Notes under the pieces: model-generated
Seen by the model: the letters and a program-made list of their open reading frames with translations, nothing else
Told to the model about the DNA's origin: nothing
Databases searched by the model: none
DNA from: Planifilum fulgidum
GTDB taxonomy: Bacteria > Bacillota > Bacilli > Thermoactinomycetales > DSM-44946
Length of the DNA stretch: 64,000 nt
Direction of reading: 5' to 3'
NCBI RefSeq assembly: GCF_900113175.1
Contig: NZ_FOOK01000014.1
Location: 20,707 to 84,706 of the forward strand
Position numbers and translations under genes: made by a program
Shown: positions 16,848 through 25,592 of the stretch, in pieces
Position numbering within the stretch: the stretch's first letter is position 1
Layout: every line of letters starts with the position of its first letter

Positions 16848-17279
16848 GTGGTGTACGATGTGGATACGGACCGAATCGAGCGACAACTCCGGGTGCTCCG
16901 GGATTGCGTGGCCGTGCTGGAGGAGACGAAGCGCCGCCGCGGGGAGCAGGAAGGGGATCCGGTGCTCTTTTTTGCAGCGTCCCGGGCGCTCCACCTGGCC
17001 TCGGAATGCATCATCGATGTGGGCACGGCGATGATTGACGGCTTCATCATGCGGGATCCCGGGGGATATCTCGACATCGTGGACATTTTGGAGGATGAGC
17101 GGGTGATCCCGAAAGAGGGGGCCGATCGGATCCGGGACTTGGTGCGATTTCGGGACCGGCTGGTTCGAAGGTACGATGAATTGTCCCCCGGCGAGTTGGA
17201 AAAGTATTGGGAGCAGGCGGAGGTGCTTTTGTCCTTCGAGGGATGGGTTCGGGACTACTTGCGCCAAAATCTTTTTTAA
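16848..17279 (+). CDS. yutE: YutE family (DUF86/HepT-like) protein
   Basis: 143 residues, the length of B. subtilis YutE (about 144). Conserved core: LASECIIDVGTAMIDGFIMRD, YLDIVDILEDERVIP and VRFRDRLVRRYDELS. GTG 16848 follows GGAGGG and matches the family start; the open frame upstream is not protein-like. The fold is HEPN/HepT, but the toxin-type R-N-x-x-x-H motif is replaced by R-D-x-x-x-R, so RNase activity is not expected (inference). Confidence 0.88.
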   Translation: MVYDVDTDRIERQLRVLRDCVAVLEETKRRRGEQEGDPVLFFAASRALHLASECIIDVGTAMIDGFIMRDPGGYLDIVDILEDERVIPKEGADRIRDLVRFRDRLVRRYDELSPGELEKYWEQAEVLLSFEGWVRDYLRQNLF

Positions 17280-17296
17280 GATATCCGTTTAATAAA

Positions 17297-17325
17297 TTTA
17301 CTTATAGCAGGAATTCGGGTAAAAT
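17297..17325 (+). promoter_or_regulatory. Predicted sigma-A promoter of the SufR-like gene
   Basis: TTTACT, a 17-base spacer, TAAAAT, ending 23 bases before the ATG. Confidence 0.6.
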
Positions 17326-17348
17326 AATAGAAAGGGCAGGTGAAGACG

Positions 17349-17987
17349 ATGGAGGAAATCACCTCGACTCGCAAGCAGATTTTGTATTTGCTGAAAACGG
17401 AAGGTCCGATGACGGTCAGTGATCTGGCGGCCAAACTGGGCATCACCGAGATGGCGGTTCGTCGCCATCTGCAGACGCTGGAGCGAGACAATCTGATCCA
17501 GTCCCGCCTGCTCAGGCAAGCGATGGGCCGTCCCACGAACCAGTACGATCTGACCGATCAGGCGGAGGACCTTTTTCCGAAAAATTATCATACATTTGTG
17601 TTGGACATCCTTCGGGATCTGGAGAATGCGGAAGGCCCCTCGGCCATCAACGATCTGTTCCGGCGGCGGGAGAAGCGGATGACGGAAGAATACCGGGACC
17701 TTTTCGAGGGGAATTCGCTGGAGGAGCGCGTCCGGACCCTGGCTGAACTGCAGGATGAAAAAGGCTACATGGTCCGGTGGGAACCGCGGGGGGACGGGAC
17801 GTTCGTGCTGACCGAATTCAACTGTCCCATCTCGGAAGTGGCCTGCTGTTACAATCAGGCTTGTTCCGCCGAAATCAACTGGTTTCGCAGCGTCCTGTCG
17901 GCCGACGTGGAGCGGATCGAGTGCAAGGCCGAAGGGGGAAGAAACTGCACCTACGTCATTCGACCGCGGGAAGCGGTGAAGAAGTAG
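17349..17987 (+). CDS. SufR-like winged-helix regulator with cysteine cluster
   Basis: 212 residues. The N-terminal DeoR/ArsR-type HTH (about 6-55: QILYLLKTEGPMTVSDLAAK, AVRRHLQTLE) is followed by a C-terminal sensory domain with Cys at 159, 166, 167, 172, 192 and 200 (NCPISEVACCYNQAC ... NCTYVI). This fits SufR-type repressors that bind a 4Fe-4S cluster and control Fe-S assembly. ATG 17349 is favoured over GTG 17340 by AGGTG spacing. Its closeness to yutE/yutF and Fe-S genes fits that role. Confidence 0.8.
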   Translation: MEEITSTRKQILYLLKTEGPMTVSDLAAKLGITEMAVRRHLQTLERDNLIQSRLLRQAMGRPTNQYDLTDQAEDLFPKNYHTFVLDILRDLENAEGPSAINDLFRRREKRMTEEYRDLFEGNSLEERVRTLAELQDEKGYMVRWEPRGDGTFVLTEFNCPISEVACCYNQACSAEINWFRSVLSADVERIECKAEGGRNCTYVIRPREAVKK

Positions 17988-18023
17988 TTTCGGCAAAAAA
18001 GGAAGGATTGTTCAAACCGTTTT

Positions 18024-18049
18024 CCATATTTTACAAAAATATGGGTTTT
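18024..18049. terminator. AT-rich terminator after the regulator gene
   Basis: CCATATTTT / AAAATATGG with a three-base loop, then GTTTTC. The stem is weak in GC, so confidence is moderate. Confidence 0.5.
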
Positions 18050-18213
18050 CATTGGATGAATTCGTCAGGATGATCTGAAGCGGGATCGAGCGGCACTTCC
18101 GGTGTCGTTCTTTTTTGTTCCGCATCGGATCCCTTCCGCATGGTCGGGCTTTCTACCGGCGGTGTGGTAAAATGGATTTGTGCGCTTGTCAACAACCGAG
18201 GGAGGAGACGCGC

Positions 18214-18945
18214 GTGTCGGAATGGTTTGAGGAAAGTTTCGGAGAAGACTATCTGCTGGTGTACCGCCATCGGACGATGGCCGATGCGGAAGATGAGGTG
18301 GATGCGATTGTCGAGTGGCTGGACTTGAGTCCGAAAGACCACATCCTGGATCTGTGCTGCGGAACGGGACGCCACTCCATCGCCCTCGCGCGGCGGGGAT
18401 ACCGCGTGACGGGGCTGGATCTGTCGGAAACCCTGCTGTCCCATGCGGTCGCGCTCTCGAAGGGCCTTCCCGTCCGTTTCGTCCACGGGGACATGCGCTC
18501 CCTCCCCTTCTCGAAGGAGATGTTTGATGTGGTTCTCAACCTGTTCACCTCCTTCGGGTATTTTGTGGAGGACCGGGACAATGAACGGGTTTTGGCCGAA
18601 ATCCGCCGCGTGCTGAAACCCGGGGGGCGTTTTCTGATCGATTTCCTGAACCGCCCTGCGGTCCTCCGGAGCCTTGTGCCCGTGAGCGAGCGGGAGGAGG
18701 ACGAGGTGAAGATCCGGGAAGAGCGATGGATCGAAGGGGATGTGGTTTGCAAGCGGATTTTCGTGTCCGACGCGCGGGGGGAAAGGCGGTATGAGGAACG
18801 GGTGAAGATGTATTCCCGGGATCAGATGGAGGAAATGATGCGGCGGGCCGGCCTCTCCGTTCAGCAGGTGTGGGGGGATTTCGAAGGAAACCCCCATACG
18901 GAACGGAGCCGCCGGATGATCATCGCGGGGCGGCGGCCCGAATGA
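18214..18945 (+). CDS. Class I SAM-dependent methyltransferase
   Basis: 243 residues with a Rossmann-type fold: motif I ILDLCCGTGRHSIALA (about 45-60), motif II GLDLS, and VHGDMRSLPF plus LKPGGRFLIDF typical of class I methyltransferases. The substrate is unknown. GTG 18214 follows GGGAGGAG. Its last codon overlaps the next gene by ATGA, so it is translationally coupled to yutF. It sits where B. subtilis has other yut genes but is not one I can name. Confidence 0.85.
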   Translation: MSEWFEESFGEDYLLVYRHRTMADAEDEVDAIVEWLDLSPKDHILDLCCGTGRHSIALARRGYRVTGLDLSETLLSHAVALSKGLPVRFVHGDMRSLPFSKEMFDVVLNLFTSFGYFVEDRDNERVLAEIRRVLKPGGRFLIDFLNRPAVLRSLVPVSEREEDEVKIREERWIEGDVVCKRIFVSDARGERRYEERVKMYSRDQMEEMMRRAGLSVQQVWGDFEGNPHTERSRRMIIAGRRPE

Positions 18946-19709
18946 AGCGCTACAGAGGCTATATTCTCGACCTGGACGGCACCCTCTACAGGGGCGACCA
19001 GGCGATCCCGGGAGCCCGATTTTTTGTCGAACAACTCCGGAAGCGGGGCATTCCGCACCTGTTTCTGACCAACAACTCCTCCCGCACCCCCGGACAAGTG
19101 GCGGACAAGCTGCGGCGACTGGGATTTCCGGTGGAGGAGGAGCAGGTGTTCACCTCCGCTCAAGCGGCGGCGCGCCTTTTGACCGGGAAGGGAGAACATC
19201 CGAGAGTGTATGTGATCGGCGAGGAAGGCCTTCATGCGGCCCTGCGGGAAGCGGGCTGCCGGTTGGTTCAGGAGAAGGCGGAGGCCGTGGTGGTCGGAAT
19301 CGACCGTCAGTTTTGTTACGACAAGCTGAAGCGAGCCTGTCTGGAGATCCGGGCCGGCGCCCGCTTTATCGGCACCAACGGGGACCGGGTCATCCCGTCG
19401 GAGGAGGGTCTCTTGCCGGGAAACGGTTCCCTGTGCGCCGCCGTCGCCGCCGCGTCGGGGGTCAGCCCGGTGTTCACCGGCAAGCCGGAACCGCTGATTT
19501 TCCGATACGCCCTGGAGCGGCTCGGCACTTTGCCGGAGGAGACGCTGGTGGTCGGAGACAATCTGGAGACGGACATCCGCGGAGGCCGGGACGCGGGGAT
19601 GGACACCCTGCTGGTCTTTACCGGGGTGACCGCTCCGGCGGACTGCCTTTCCTCCGAGGTCCGGCCGACCCATGCGTTGGAGGATCTCCGTGACTGGAAC
19701 TTATTCTGA
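18942..19709 (+). CDS. yutF: HAD-superfamily sugar phosphatase, YutF (TIGR01457) type
   Basis: 255 residues. HAD motif I DLDGTLYRG (nucleophile Asp and general acid Asp), the motif II-like LTNNSSRTP and motif IV VVGDNLETDIRGG are all present; NagD-like subfamily with a C2 cap. Likely a broad phosphatase for small phosphorylated metabolites (family knowledge). ATG 18942 overlaps the methyltransferase stop. Confidence 0.92.
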   Translation: MKRYRGYILDLDGTLYRGDQAIPGARFFVEQLRKRGIPHLFLTNNSSRTPGQVADKLRRLGFPVEEEQVFTSAQAAARLLTGKGEHPRVYVIGEEGLHAALREAGCRLVQEKAEAVVVGIDRQFCYDKLKRACLEIRAGARFIGTNGDRVIPSEEGLLPGNGSLCAAVAAASGVSPVFTGKPEPLIFRYALERLGTLPEETLVVGDNLETDIRGGRDAGMDTLLVFTGVTAPADCLSSEVRPTHALEDLRDWNLF

Positions 19710-19726
19710 ACGGGAGGAGTCGAAGG

Positions 19727-20692
19727 ATGAATCATTGGGAAGACTTGACCGAAGTACCCCTGCCCTTGCCGTTTCCTCTCAAGATCATCAAGGCGTACGT
19801 CATACGGGGATCCGGCGGGTACACCCTGATCGATGCCGGGCTGAATTGCGAGGAGGACTGGGCCCTGTGGGAACAGACCCGGAAGGAGATGGGCTGGCGT
19901 TGGGACGAGGTGGAAAAGATCGTTCTCACCCATTACCACCCCGATCATTACGGCCTGGCCGGGAAACTGCAGCAGGTGACGGGGGCGCCGGTGCTGATGT
20001 CCCGGACCGACGCCGAACAGGCCCGCTTCTTCTGGGATGAAGGGTCCGACGCGCCGGAGGTGCTGGCGGATCTGTACGCCCGCCACGGTTTGTCCGAGGA
20101 TTGGACCTCCCGGATTCCGGGACATTTGCGGGACTTTCGCAAATGGGTGGAGCCCCATCCCGAGCCCACCTTCATCCAGGGGGGCGAAACGATCCGACTC
20201 GGCGATCGGGAGTACCGGATTCTGCACACGCCGGGGCACGCCGACGGCCATTTGAGCTTTTATGATCCGGAGCGCAAGTGGCTGATCGGCGGCGATTTTC
20301 TGCTTCCCAAAATCACCCCCAACATCAGCCTCTGGCCCGGTTGCGATCCCAATCCCCTGAAGTCGTATCTGACGACCCTGGATAAAATGGAAAGCCTTCC
20401 GGTGAAGCGGGTGTTTCCCGCCCACGGGCCCGTCTTCGACACCTACCGGGAGCGGATCGCGGAGCTGAAGGAACATCACCGGGTGAGGCTGGAGCGGATG
20501 AAAGATCTCCTTAAGGCGGGGCCGCTTCCGGCGGCGGAGATCTGTTTCGAGATCTTCGGCCGCAACCTGTCGATTCACAATTTGCGCTTTGCCCTCTCGG
20601 AGACCTTGGCCCATCTGGAATATCTGCGTCACCGCGGGGAAGTGACCTTGGAGGAGCGGGGAAAAACCCTGCTTTACGCCCTTAATCCGTGA
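19727..20692 (+). CDS. Metallo-beta-lactamase-fold hydrolase
   Basis: 321 residues. Metal-binding motif THYHPDHYG (about 66-74), downstream histidines in HTPGHADGH and PAHGP, and an extra helical C-terminal region (about 245-321) of the kind seen in glyoxalase II-like and LACTB2-like proteins. The substrate is not identifiable. GGGAGGAG precedes ATG 19727, 17 bases after yutF, so it is probably cotranscribed. Its 3' end overlaps the convergent yutG gene by 11 bases. Confidence 0.88.
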   Translation: MNHWEDLTEVPLPLPFPLKIIKAYVIRGSGGYTLIDAGLNCEEDWALWEQTRKEMGWRWDEVEKIVLTHYHPDHYGLAGKLQQVTGAPVLMSRTDAEQARFFWDEGSDAPEVLADLYARHGLSEDWTSRIPGHLRDFRKWVEPHPEPTFIQGGETIRLGDREYRILHTPGHADGHLSFYDPERKWLIGGDFLLPKITPNISLWPGCDPNPLKSYLTTLDKMESLPVKRVFPAHGPVFDTYRERIAELKEHHRVRLERMKDLLKAGPLPAAEICFEIFGRNLSIHNLRFALSETLAHLEYLRHRGEVTLEERGKTLLYALNP

Positions 20693-21230
20693 GCGGGTCC
20701 GAGGGTTCCCCGTTTTGGAGGTCCCGGGCTCTCTTCCGGCTGTGGGAGAGGCGGGCGGCGGCCGCGGCTGCGATCGCCCCGACCAAATCATCCAGGAACG
20801 TGTGGATTTGTCCGTCCTCCCTGTTGTTGAGCCGGCCCAGGATGCCCGGCTTCACCCGGTCGATGTAGCCGTAATTGGTCATTCCGATGCTGCCGTAAAT
20901 ATGGAGAATCGAGGTGGCCAAAATTTCGTCCACCCCGTAAAGGGATTCGTCTTGATAGATCAGATCTTGAAGCGGGGAGAGCAGCTGTTTTTTCTCGGCC
21001 ATGAGATCCAGCTGAATGCCGGTCAGGACGGCGTTTTGCACCTCCCGCTTCTGAAGCACCCGTTCCACGTGATGGATGCATTCGTCCAGTGAGAGATCGG
21101 GATAAAATTCCCCTTGCAGCCGGTAAACCAGATCGGCGATGTCCTCCAGCCGGACGCCCCGCTCGCGGAGCCAGTTCAGAGTGGTCCTGTGGATCGAATT
21201 TTCCGTTGCGACCGTCTGCTCCGTCTGCAT
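20682..21230 (-). CDS. yutG: Phosphatidylglycerophosphatase A-type protein YutG
   Basis: 182 residues. PgpA domain: DLSLDECIHHVERVLQKREV, the segment KKQLLSPLQDLIYQDESLYG, NYGYIDRVKPGILGRLN and the conserved HTFLDDLVGAIAAAA. In Bacillus the YutG-type PgpA enzymes make phosphatidylglycerol from its phosphate, or act in related lipid steps. GGGAGGAGG lies before ATG 21230. A charged C-terminal extension overlaps the MBL gene end. Confidence 0.88.
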   Translation of the reverse strand: MQTEQTVATENSIHRTTLNWLRERGVRLEDIADLVYRLQGEFYPDLSLDECIHHVERVLQKREVQNAVLTGIQLDLMAEKKQLLSPLQDLIYQDESLYGVDEILATSILHIYGSIGMTNYGYIDRVKPGILGRLNNREDGQIHTFLDDLVGAIAAAAAARLSHSRKRARDLQNGEPSDPLTD

Positions 21231-21403
21231 GCGGCCAACCTCCTCCCAGGGGATTACAGGGATATTGTTGCCGGCGTCCGGAGGAATATGAATGGGTGAT
21301 CCCCTGTCACGGGGGGTCTGCGGAAAAAGAAAACGGAATGCGGCGGGGGCGCCCGGCGCCTCCCTTCGGTGCTTTTTTCACCAAACTTCCGAGGAGGGTG
21401 GTT

Positions 21404-22189
21404 ATGAAAACCGGTGCGCAGCCGACGGCGCTGATTACGGGAAGTGCGAGGGGATTGGGGCGCATGGCGGCCACGCTCTTGGCGGAAGCGGGCTGGGCCG
21501 TCGCCCTCAATTTTCGGAGAAATGAGAAAGCGGCCCGGGAATTGTGCAGCCGGCTGAGGGACGCCGGGCGGACGGCGGAAATTTTTCAGGGGGACCTCAC
21601 CCGCCCCCGGGAAGTGGATGCCTTGGTCCGCCGGGTGTTGGAGCACTTCGGCAGGGTGGACGCCCTGGTGCACGCCGTGGGTCCCTTCATCCGGGAACGG
21701 CGTCGCTTTGCCGATTACACCCCGGAGGAGATCGATGAGCTGATCGACGGCAATTTTCGCAGCGCGCTCCATGCCGTTCGCGCCGTTCTGCCGCACATGC
21801 GAAGGCAGGGCGGCGGCCGGATCCTGCTTTTCGGGTTTGGAAGAGCGGGCGAAGCTCCCGCCTGGCCGGACCGGGCCGTCTATGCCGCGGCAAAGACGGG
21901 GCTCGTGTCCTTCGTCAAGAGCGTGGCCGTCGAAGAGGCGCCTTTCGGCATCACCGTCAACATGGTTTGTCCGGGAGACATCGTAGGGGAGAACAAAGAA
22001 AAGCGCATCGGCGATGTGAGCGGGCAGCGGGACGAGGAAACGCCGCGGGGGCGTCCGGGCACCGGGGAGGATGTGGCCCGGGTCATCCGGTTTTTGTGCG
22101 AACCCGAATCGGATTTTGTCACGGGCAACATCATCAATGTCACCGGAGGTCTGGACGTGATTCACCCGGTTTCCAAAGCGGGAAAGTAA
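21404..22189 (+). CDS. Short-chain dehydrogenase/reductase without canonical Ser
   Basis: 261 residues. The cofactor motif is ITGSARGLG (T-G-x3-G-x-G) at about 11-19; A38-R39-type residues after the second strand suggest NADP preference. The catalytic YxxxK is intact (Y160, K164), but the expected Ser about 13 residues earlier is absent: the strand reads LLFGFGRAGEAP. Some YdaD/FabG-like paralogues share this. ATG 21404 follows CGAGGAGGG. It is divergent from yutG and has its own terminator. Confidence 0.87.
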   Translation: MKTGAQPTALITGSARGLGRMAATLLAEAGWAVALNFRRNEKAARELCSRLRDAGRTAEIFQGDLTRPREVDALVRRVLEHFGRVDALVHAVGPFIRERRRFADYTPEEIDELIDGNFRSALHAVRAVLPHMRRQGGGRILLFGFGRAGEAPAWPDRAVYAAAKTGLVSFVKSVAVEEAPFGITVNMVCPGDIVGENKEKRIGDVSGQRDEETPRGRPGTGEDVARVIRFLCEPESDFVTGNIINVTGGLDVIHPVSKAGK

Positions 22190-22195
22190 TTCGGG

Positions 22196-22230
22196 GGTTG
22201 CGCCTTTCGGGGCGCAATCCTTTTTGTTTT
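22196..22230 (+). terminator. Terminator after the SDR gene
   Basis: GGTTGCGCC, TTTC loop, GGGGCGCAATCC, then TTTTTGTTTT. Confidence 0.9.
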
Positions 22231-22323
22231 GCGTCCCGGGCATCCCCCGAAAAAAGGGAAAGATCTTCTCCTCAAAGACATACCGTGATACAGGCGGACT
22301 CGAGCGAAAGGGATGATGGAAGG

Positions 22324-23409
22324 ATGTCCGTCCTGGAAAAGGTGACCCGGTGGACCGGCGAAGAACGGATCGACGAACTGCTTCTGGCCCATTACGGCCT
22401 GCGTCTTGAGGGAGCCGCGCCGGTGGGCGGCGTGCTCAGAATCGACACCGATCGGGGAGCCTTCGCCCTGAAGCGGGCGGGGAAGGGAGGGGAGGCCCAC
22501 TGGCGAGGGGTGGCGGAGGTGGGGCGGCACCTGCGTTTTGCGGAAGCCGGTCGGATTCCCGTACCCCTTCGCACCCGTTCGGGAGGGTATACCTTTGCCG
22601 GTTACGTCCAAAGCTATGTCCTGTTGCCCTGGATCCCCGGGAAACCCGTCCCTTATGTCCGTCCGAAGGATTTTCGGGACACCAGTTGGGGGTTGGCCCG
22701 GCTTCACGCGGGAACGAGGGGGCTCAGTCCTCCCCCGTTTCAAGCCCGCGTTTCCTGGTCCCGCGCCTGGGAAAGGGCTGTCGACCGGATTGGCCTGTAC
22801 CGGGTGGCCGTCGATTGGAGCGGCGTTGCCGTCGAGGCTGACGACGCCTTTCGCGATGTGGCCCCCTATGCCGAGGGCATGGCGGAGAACGCCATCCGGT
22901 ATCTCCACCGGTCGGGGGCGGATCCCCTGTCGCCGGAGATTGCGGACCGGGGATTGGTTTGTCACGGCAATCTGCATGAGGGGAATATGCTTCGGGATGA
23001 GAGGGGCGCGGTGCGGTTCATCGATTGGAACCGGATGGCCTGGGATGTGCGGGCCCGGGACATCGCCCAATGGCTGTTGTACGCCTACGGCCGCACCGGC
23101 GATTTCGACCTGGTCGCCGCCCTGCTGAAAGAGTACCAGCGTGCGGATCGCTTGATGGAAGAGGAGCTCTGCCTGATTTACGCGCTCTTTCTCTATCCGC
23201 ACCGGCTGATGCGCGCGCTGGACCGGGTCTACGGGGAGCAATCCCTTCCTCCGGATCAGGCGGCCTTTCACCTGACGCAGGCGGTTGCCGTGGAGGAAAA
23301 GAAGATTCCCCTGTTGCGCCGCTTTCCCGATCTCGTCAGGGAGGCCCTCGGCCGGAAGATCCCGCGGGTGGATTGGCTGGAGCAAGGTTCCGAAGGCTTC
23401 CGCGCTTGA
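22324..23409 (+). CDS. yutH: CotS/YutH-family spore coat kinase-like protein
   Basis: 361 residues with an aminoglycoside phosphotransferase-like fold. The catalytic loop reads C213-HGNLHEGN and the metal site FIDWN (D234). The usual catalytic Asp of HGD is Asn (N216), so kinase activity is doubtful. CotS, CotI and YutH are spore coat-associated. ATG 22324 has only a modest AAGG upstream. The yut neighbourhood supports the YutH assignment. Confidence 0.78.
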   Translation: MSVLEKVTRWTGEERIDELLLAHYGLRLEGAAPVGGVLRIDTDRGAFALKRAGKGGEAHWRGVAEVGRHLRFAEAGRIPVPLRTRSGGYTFAGYVQSYVLLPWIPGKPVPYVRPKDFRDTSWGLARLHAGTRGLSPPPFQARVSWSRAWERAVDRIGLYRVAVDWSGVAVEADDAFRDVAPYAEGMAENAIRYLHRSGADPLSPEIADRGLVCHGNLHEGNMLRDERGAVRFIDWNRMAWDVRARDIAQWLLYAYGRTGDFDLVAALLKEYQRADRLMEEELCLIYALFLYPHRLMRALDRVYGEQSLPPDQAAFHLTQAVAVEEKKIPLLRRFPDLVREALGRKIPRVDWLEQGSEGFRA

Positions 23410-23620
23410 TCAAGCGGAATTCGCCTTACCGGCTGAATTGACGTTTCCAAAGGCACCCCCCTTCCTCATCAAGAAAGCGGAATGCTGTCGGAACCGGCCG
23501 GAAATTGTCGGACCAGACGGAGTGCCGTTTTTCCACCCCATGCGTGCTTCCCGCCTTCTTCCGGAGTGCTGTGGGGAACACGGGCGGTTCGGGAGGAGGA
23601 CGCGCGTTGTTTATTTTTTT

Positions 23621-23860
23621 CTATCCGCCAACCTGCGGCGATCCCCAAGAGGCGAGGCGAGCCGCTTCTTGCGCGCCGTTAAATCCTCCGCGCCGGACTG
23701 TTCCGCAGGAGGACTTCAATTTAGCATAGCATTCACTTAATATATCGTAATTTAATTTTCCTGTTTTCCAATCACCTGTTTCACTGGATTTTCCGTGAGC
23801 AATTGCTGCATTTCTATATCTGGTTATTAAATCCGTCAAATCAGCTGCCTGAAACTGCAT
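23621..23860 (-). pseudogene. DUF2019-like gene remnant
   Basis: Minus-strand residues DLTDLITRYRNAAIAHG and YDILSECYAKLKSS match the N-terminal helices of DUF2019 proteins. The conserved C-terminal repeat (W-A-A-H type) is missing: the frame continues as an unrelated tail to a stop at 23621. There is no ribosome site before ATG 23860. DUF2019 proteins are often encoded next to toxins or as orphan immunity-like proteins. Confidence 0.45.
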
Positions 23861-24797
23861 CGGATGCGGGTTGGTCAGTCCTCCGTCCCCCCGGAGAACC
23901 TCGGGCTTCAAACCGGTCTCTTTCTCCATCGACGGCGGGACAGCCCCTTTCCCGCGGCGAAGCGGAGGCGGAAGAATGGAAGCGGCCTTCGCGAAGGATT
24001 GGAACAAAACCTCTCTCTGGGAATCACCAAGGAGGGTGTGCGGGTGGGGGATTGGCTTTCGTTTGCCGAATGGATCACCGCGATGCACACCTTTATCCAT
24101 ACTGTCCAGGAGAGCATGCACCGCTTCCCCACCCAGGAGCTGGCACGGGACGTTCCACGGGGCGGTCACGTTTGTCTCGCCCGTTCCGTAAATCCCCCGC
24201 CGCCCGGCTGCCCCAAGTGGAGAAGACCCGCGGAGAGTCGTCATCCAGGGGCGGCAACGGGTGAAGGAAACGGGAATGGGCGACTACCTGTCCGAGCCGG
24301 GGAGGGGACAAGGAGGCTTTGTTCCAAGATGAGAGATTCACACCTTCCGGATGGTTGAGACGGGCTGATGAACGCGATTGCTGGGCCGAGGCGGACAACC
24401 CTCTGCCCCGCGGGGCCCGAACAGGCTGATCATCGCGTCACCCCCTGTTTGATCGCCCTTGCCCCCTCCGCCCGGATCGCCTTGAACTCCACCGGGGCGG
24501 GAAATCGTTCGAGGATACGGAAGCCGGCGGGTGAGGAGATTAGGCTTGAGGGGATGAAGGGATCGAGCAGCTCCCGTTTTGATCGCCGATTCGCCGCTCC
24601 CCTTTGGCGATGTCCGCACCCGCGGTCGGGCGGTTTTTTCCCTTGGGGCGATGTCTGGCGGGAAAACCGGCCAGCTTCGAAGGGTTGCACCTGCATGACC
24701 CCTGAAAGGGCGGCACAAACTTCGGGGGGTGAGGGGATGTCGGCGGAATGCATCGTAATGGTTATGAGGATCAAACAGGGCAGGCGCCGCCACCGCT

Positions 24798-24835
24798 AAA
24801 AAAGCGTCCGCCAGAATCCTGGCGGACGCTTTTCG
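24798..24835. terminator. Strong bidirectional terminator in a gene-poor region
   Basis: AAAAGCGTCCGCCA pairs with TGGCGGACGCTTTT over a six-base loop. It may serve the DUF3899 gene on the minus strand, about 140 bases away. No intact plus-strand gene precedes it. Confidence 0.85.
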
Positions 24836-24971
24836 GCGTGAAGGCGGATCGGAAGAATTCCCTGGAAACGGCTCCCCCATGTCGAATCCTGTGGTAGGAT
24901 AGATAGAAAAGGAGATCAAGAGGAAGAGGGTGAAGCAAGGGCGGTTTTGGACTTCATTTCGCACCACGGCA

Positions 24972-25322
24972 TCACAGTAACAGCAGAAGAATGGAGAGGA
25001 GAATGTGGACCAGTCCCGCGGTGAAGAAGGCGGGAATGATCCACGGGCGGGACCTTTCCCGGGGGGAATCCGGCGAATCCTCCGTTGCTGGGAAGTCATT
25101 TTCCCACCGGCCGAATTGCCTGCGGAATCCCATGACAAAAACGCGGAAGAATCCTCCCTTCCATACGGTCACCGCTCCTGCGACGACGAGAAACAAAAGA
25201 CCGGTTATGAACAGCGAATCAATCCATTTCAGCCGGTCCGACAGGGAATAAGTTCCGCAGAGCAGGATTCCGATCGCCAGAAGGAGCATCGTTTTGCGGA
25301 AGTGCTTCCGAATTTGAAACAT
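24972..25322 (-). CDS. DUF3899-like small membrane protein
   Basis: 116 residues with three hydrophobic segments (about 12-27, 36-56, 96-116). Between the second and third lies a cytoplasmic stretch with RVFVMGFRRQFGRWEND and a Pro/Ser/Asp-rich linker, as in DUF3899 proteins of Bacillales (unknown function). GGGAGG precedes ATG 25322. It is divergent from the opp operon. Confidence 0.72.
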   Translation of the reverse strand: MFQIRKHFRKTMLLLAIGILLCGTYSLSDRLKWIDSLFITGLLFLVVAGAVTVWKGGFFRVFVMGFRRQFGRWENDFPATEDSPDSPRERSRPWIIPAFFTAGLVHILLSILLLLL

Positions 25323-25450
25323 GCTTGTCCTCCCATCTTCCGGTTGATCGGCATCAGGGGAGGCCGTGCCGTGCGGGTGATCCGGCCAATCCACCGGCGG
25401 AGCGCGGCGCGCTCCATGGCCGACCTCTTTTCTATTTAACCTTTTTCCTA

Positions 25451-25456
25451 TATAAT
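25451..25456 (+). promoter_or_regulatory. Candidate -10 of the opp operon
   Basis: Perfect TATAAT about 140 bases before oppA. The -35 at 17-bp spacing (TTTTCT) is poor. The same AT-rich stretch could also read as a promoter toward the DUF3899 gene. Confidence 0.4.
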
Positions 25457-25592
25457 ATACAAGGTTTCATGTCGGTCCGGGGTTCGGATTTTTCTTGTCC
25501 GCTTTTTCTTTAAAATTCGCAGAAATCATCCTTTCCAGGAGAGGCTTGCTTGTCCGGTTCCCAACGACACAACAAAGGAGGTCGTGTTTTTC

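Larger units (their letters stand above)
23410..24971. other. Decayed 1.5-kb interval without intact genes
   Basis: Open frames here lack ribosome sites and read like shadows. One segment on the minus strand resembles DUF2019 (listed separately), and a plus-strand stretch at about 24030-24140 (VRVGDWLSFAEWITAMHTF) looks like another fragment. A strong bidirectional terminator lies at 24798-24835. I see no other structure that I can name. Confidence 0.5.

Noticed and set aside
24338..25138. 266-codon minus-strand frame
   Set aside because: It crosses the strong terminator at 24798-24835 and overlaps the DUF3899 gene in another frame; no ribosome site.
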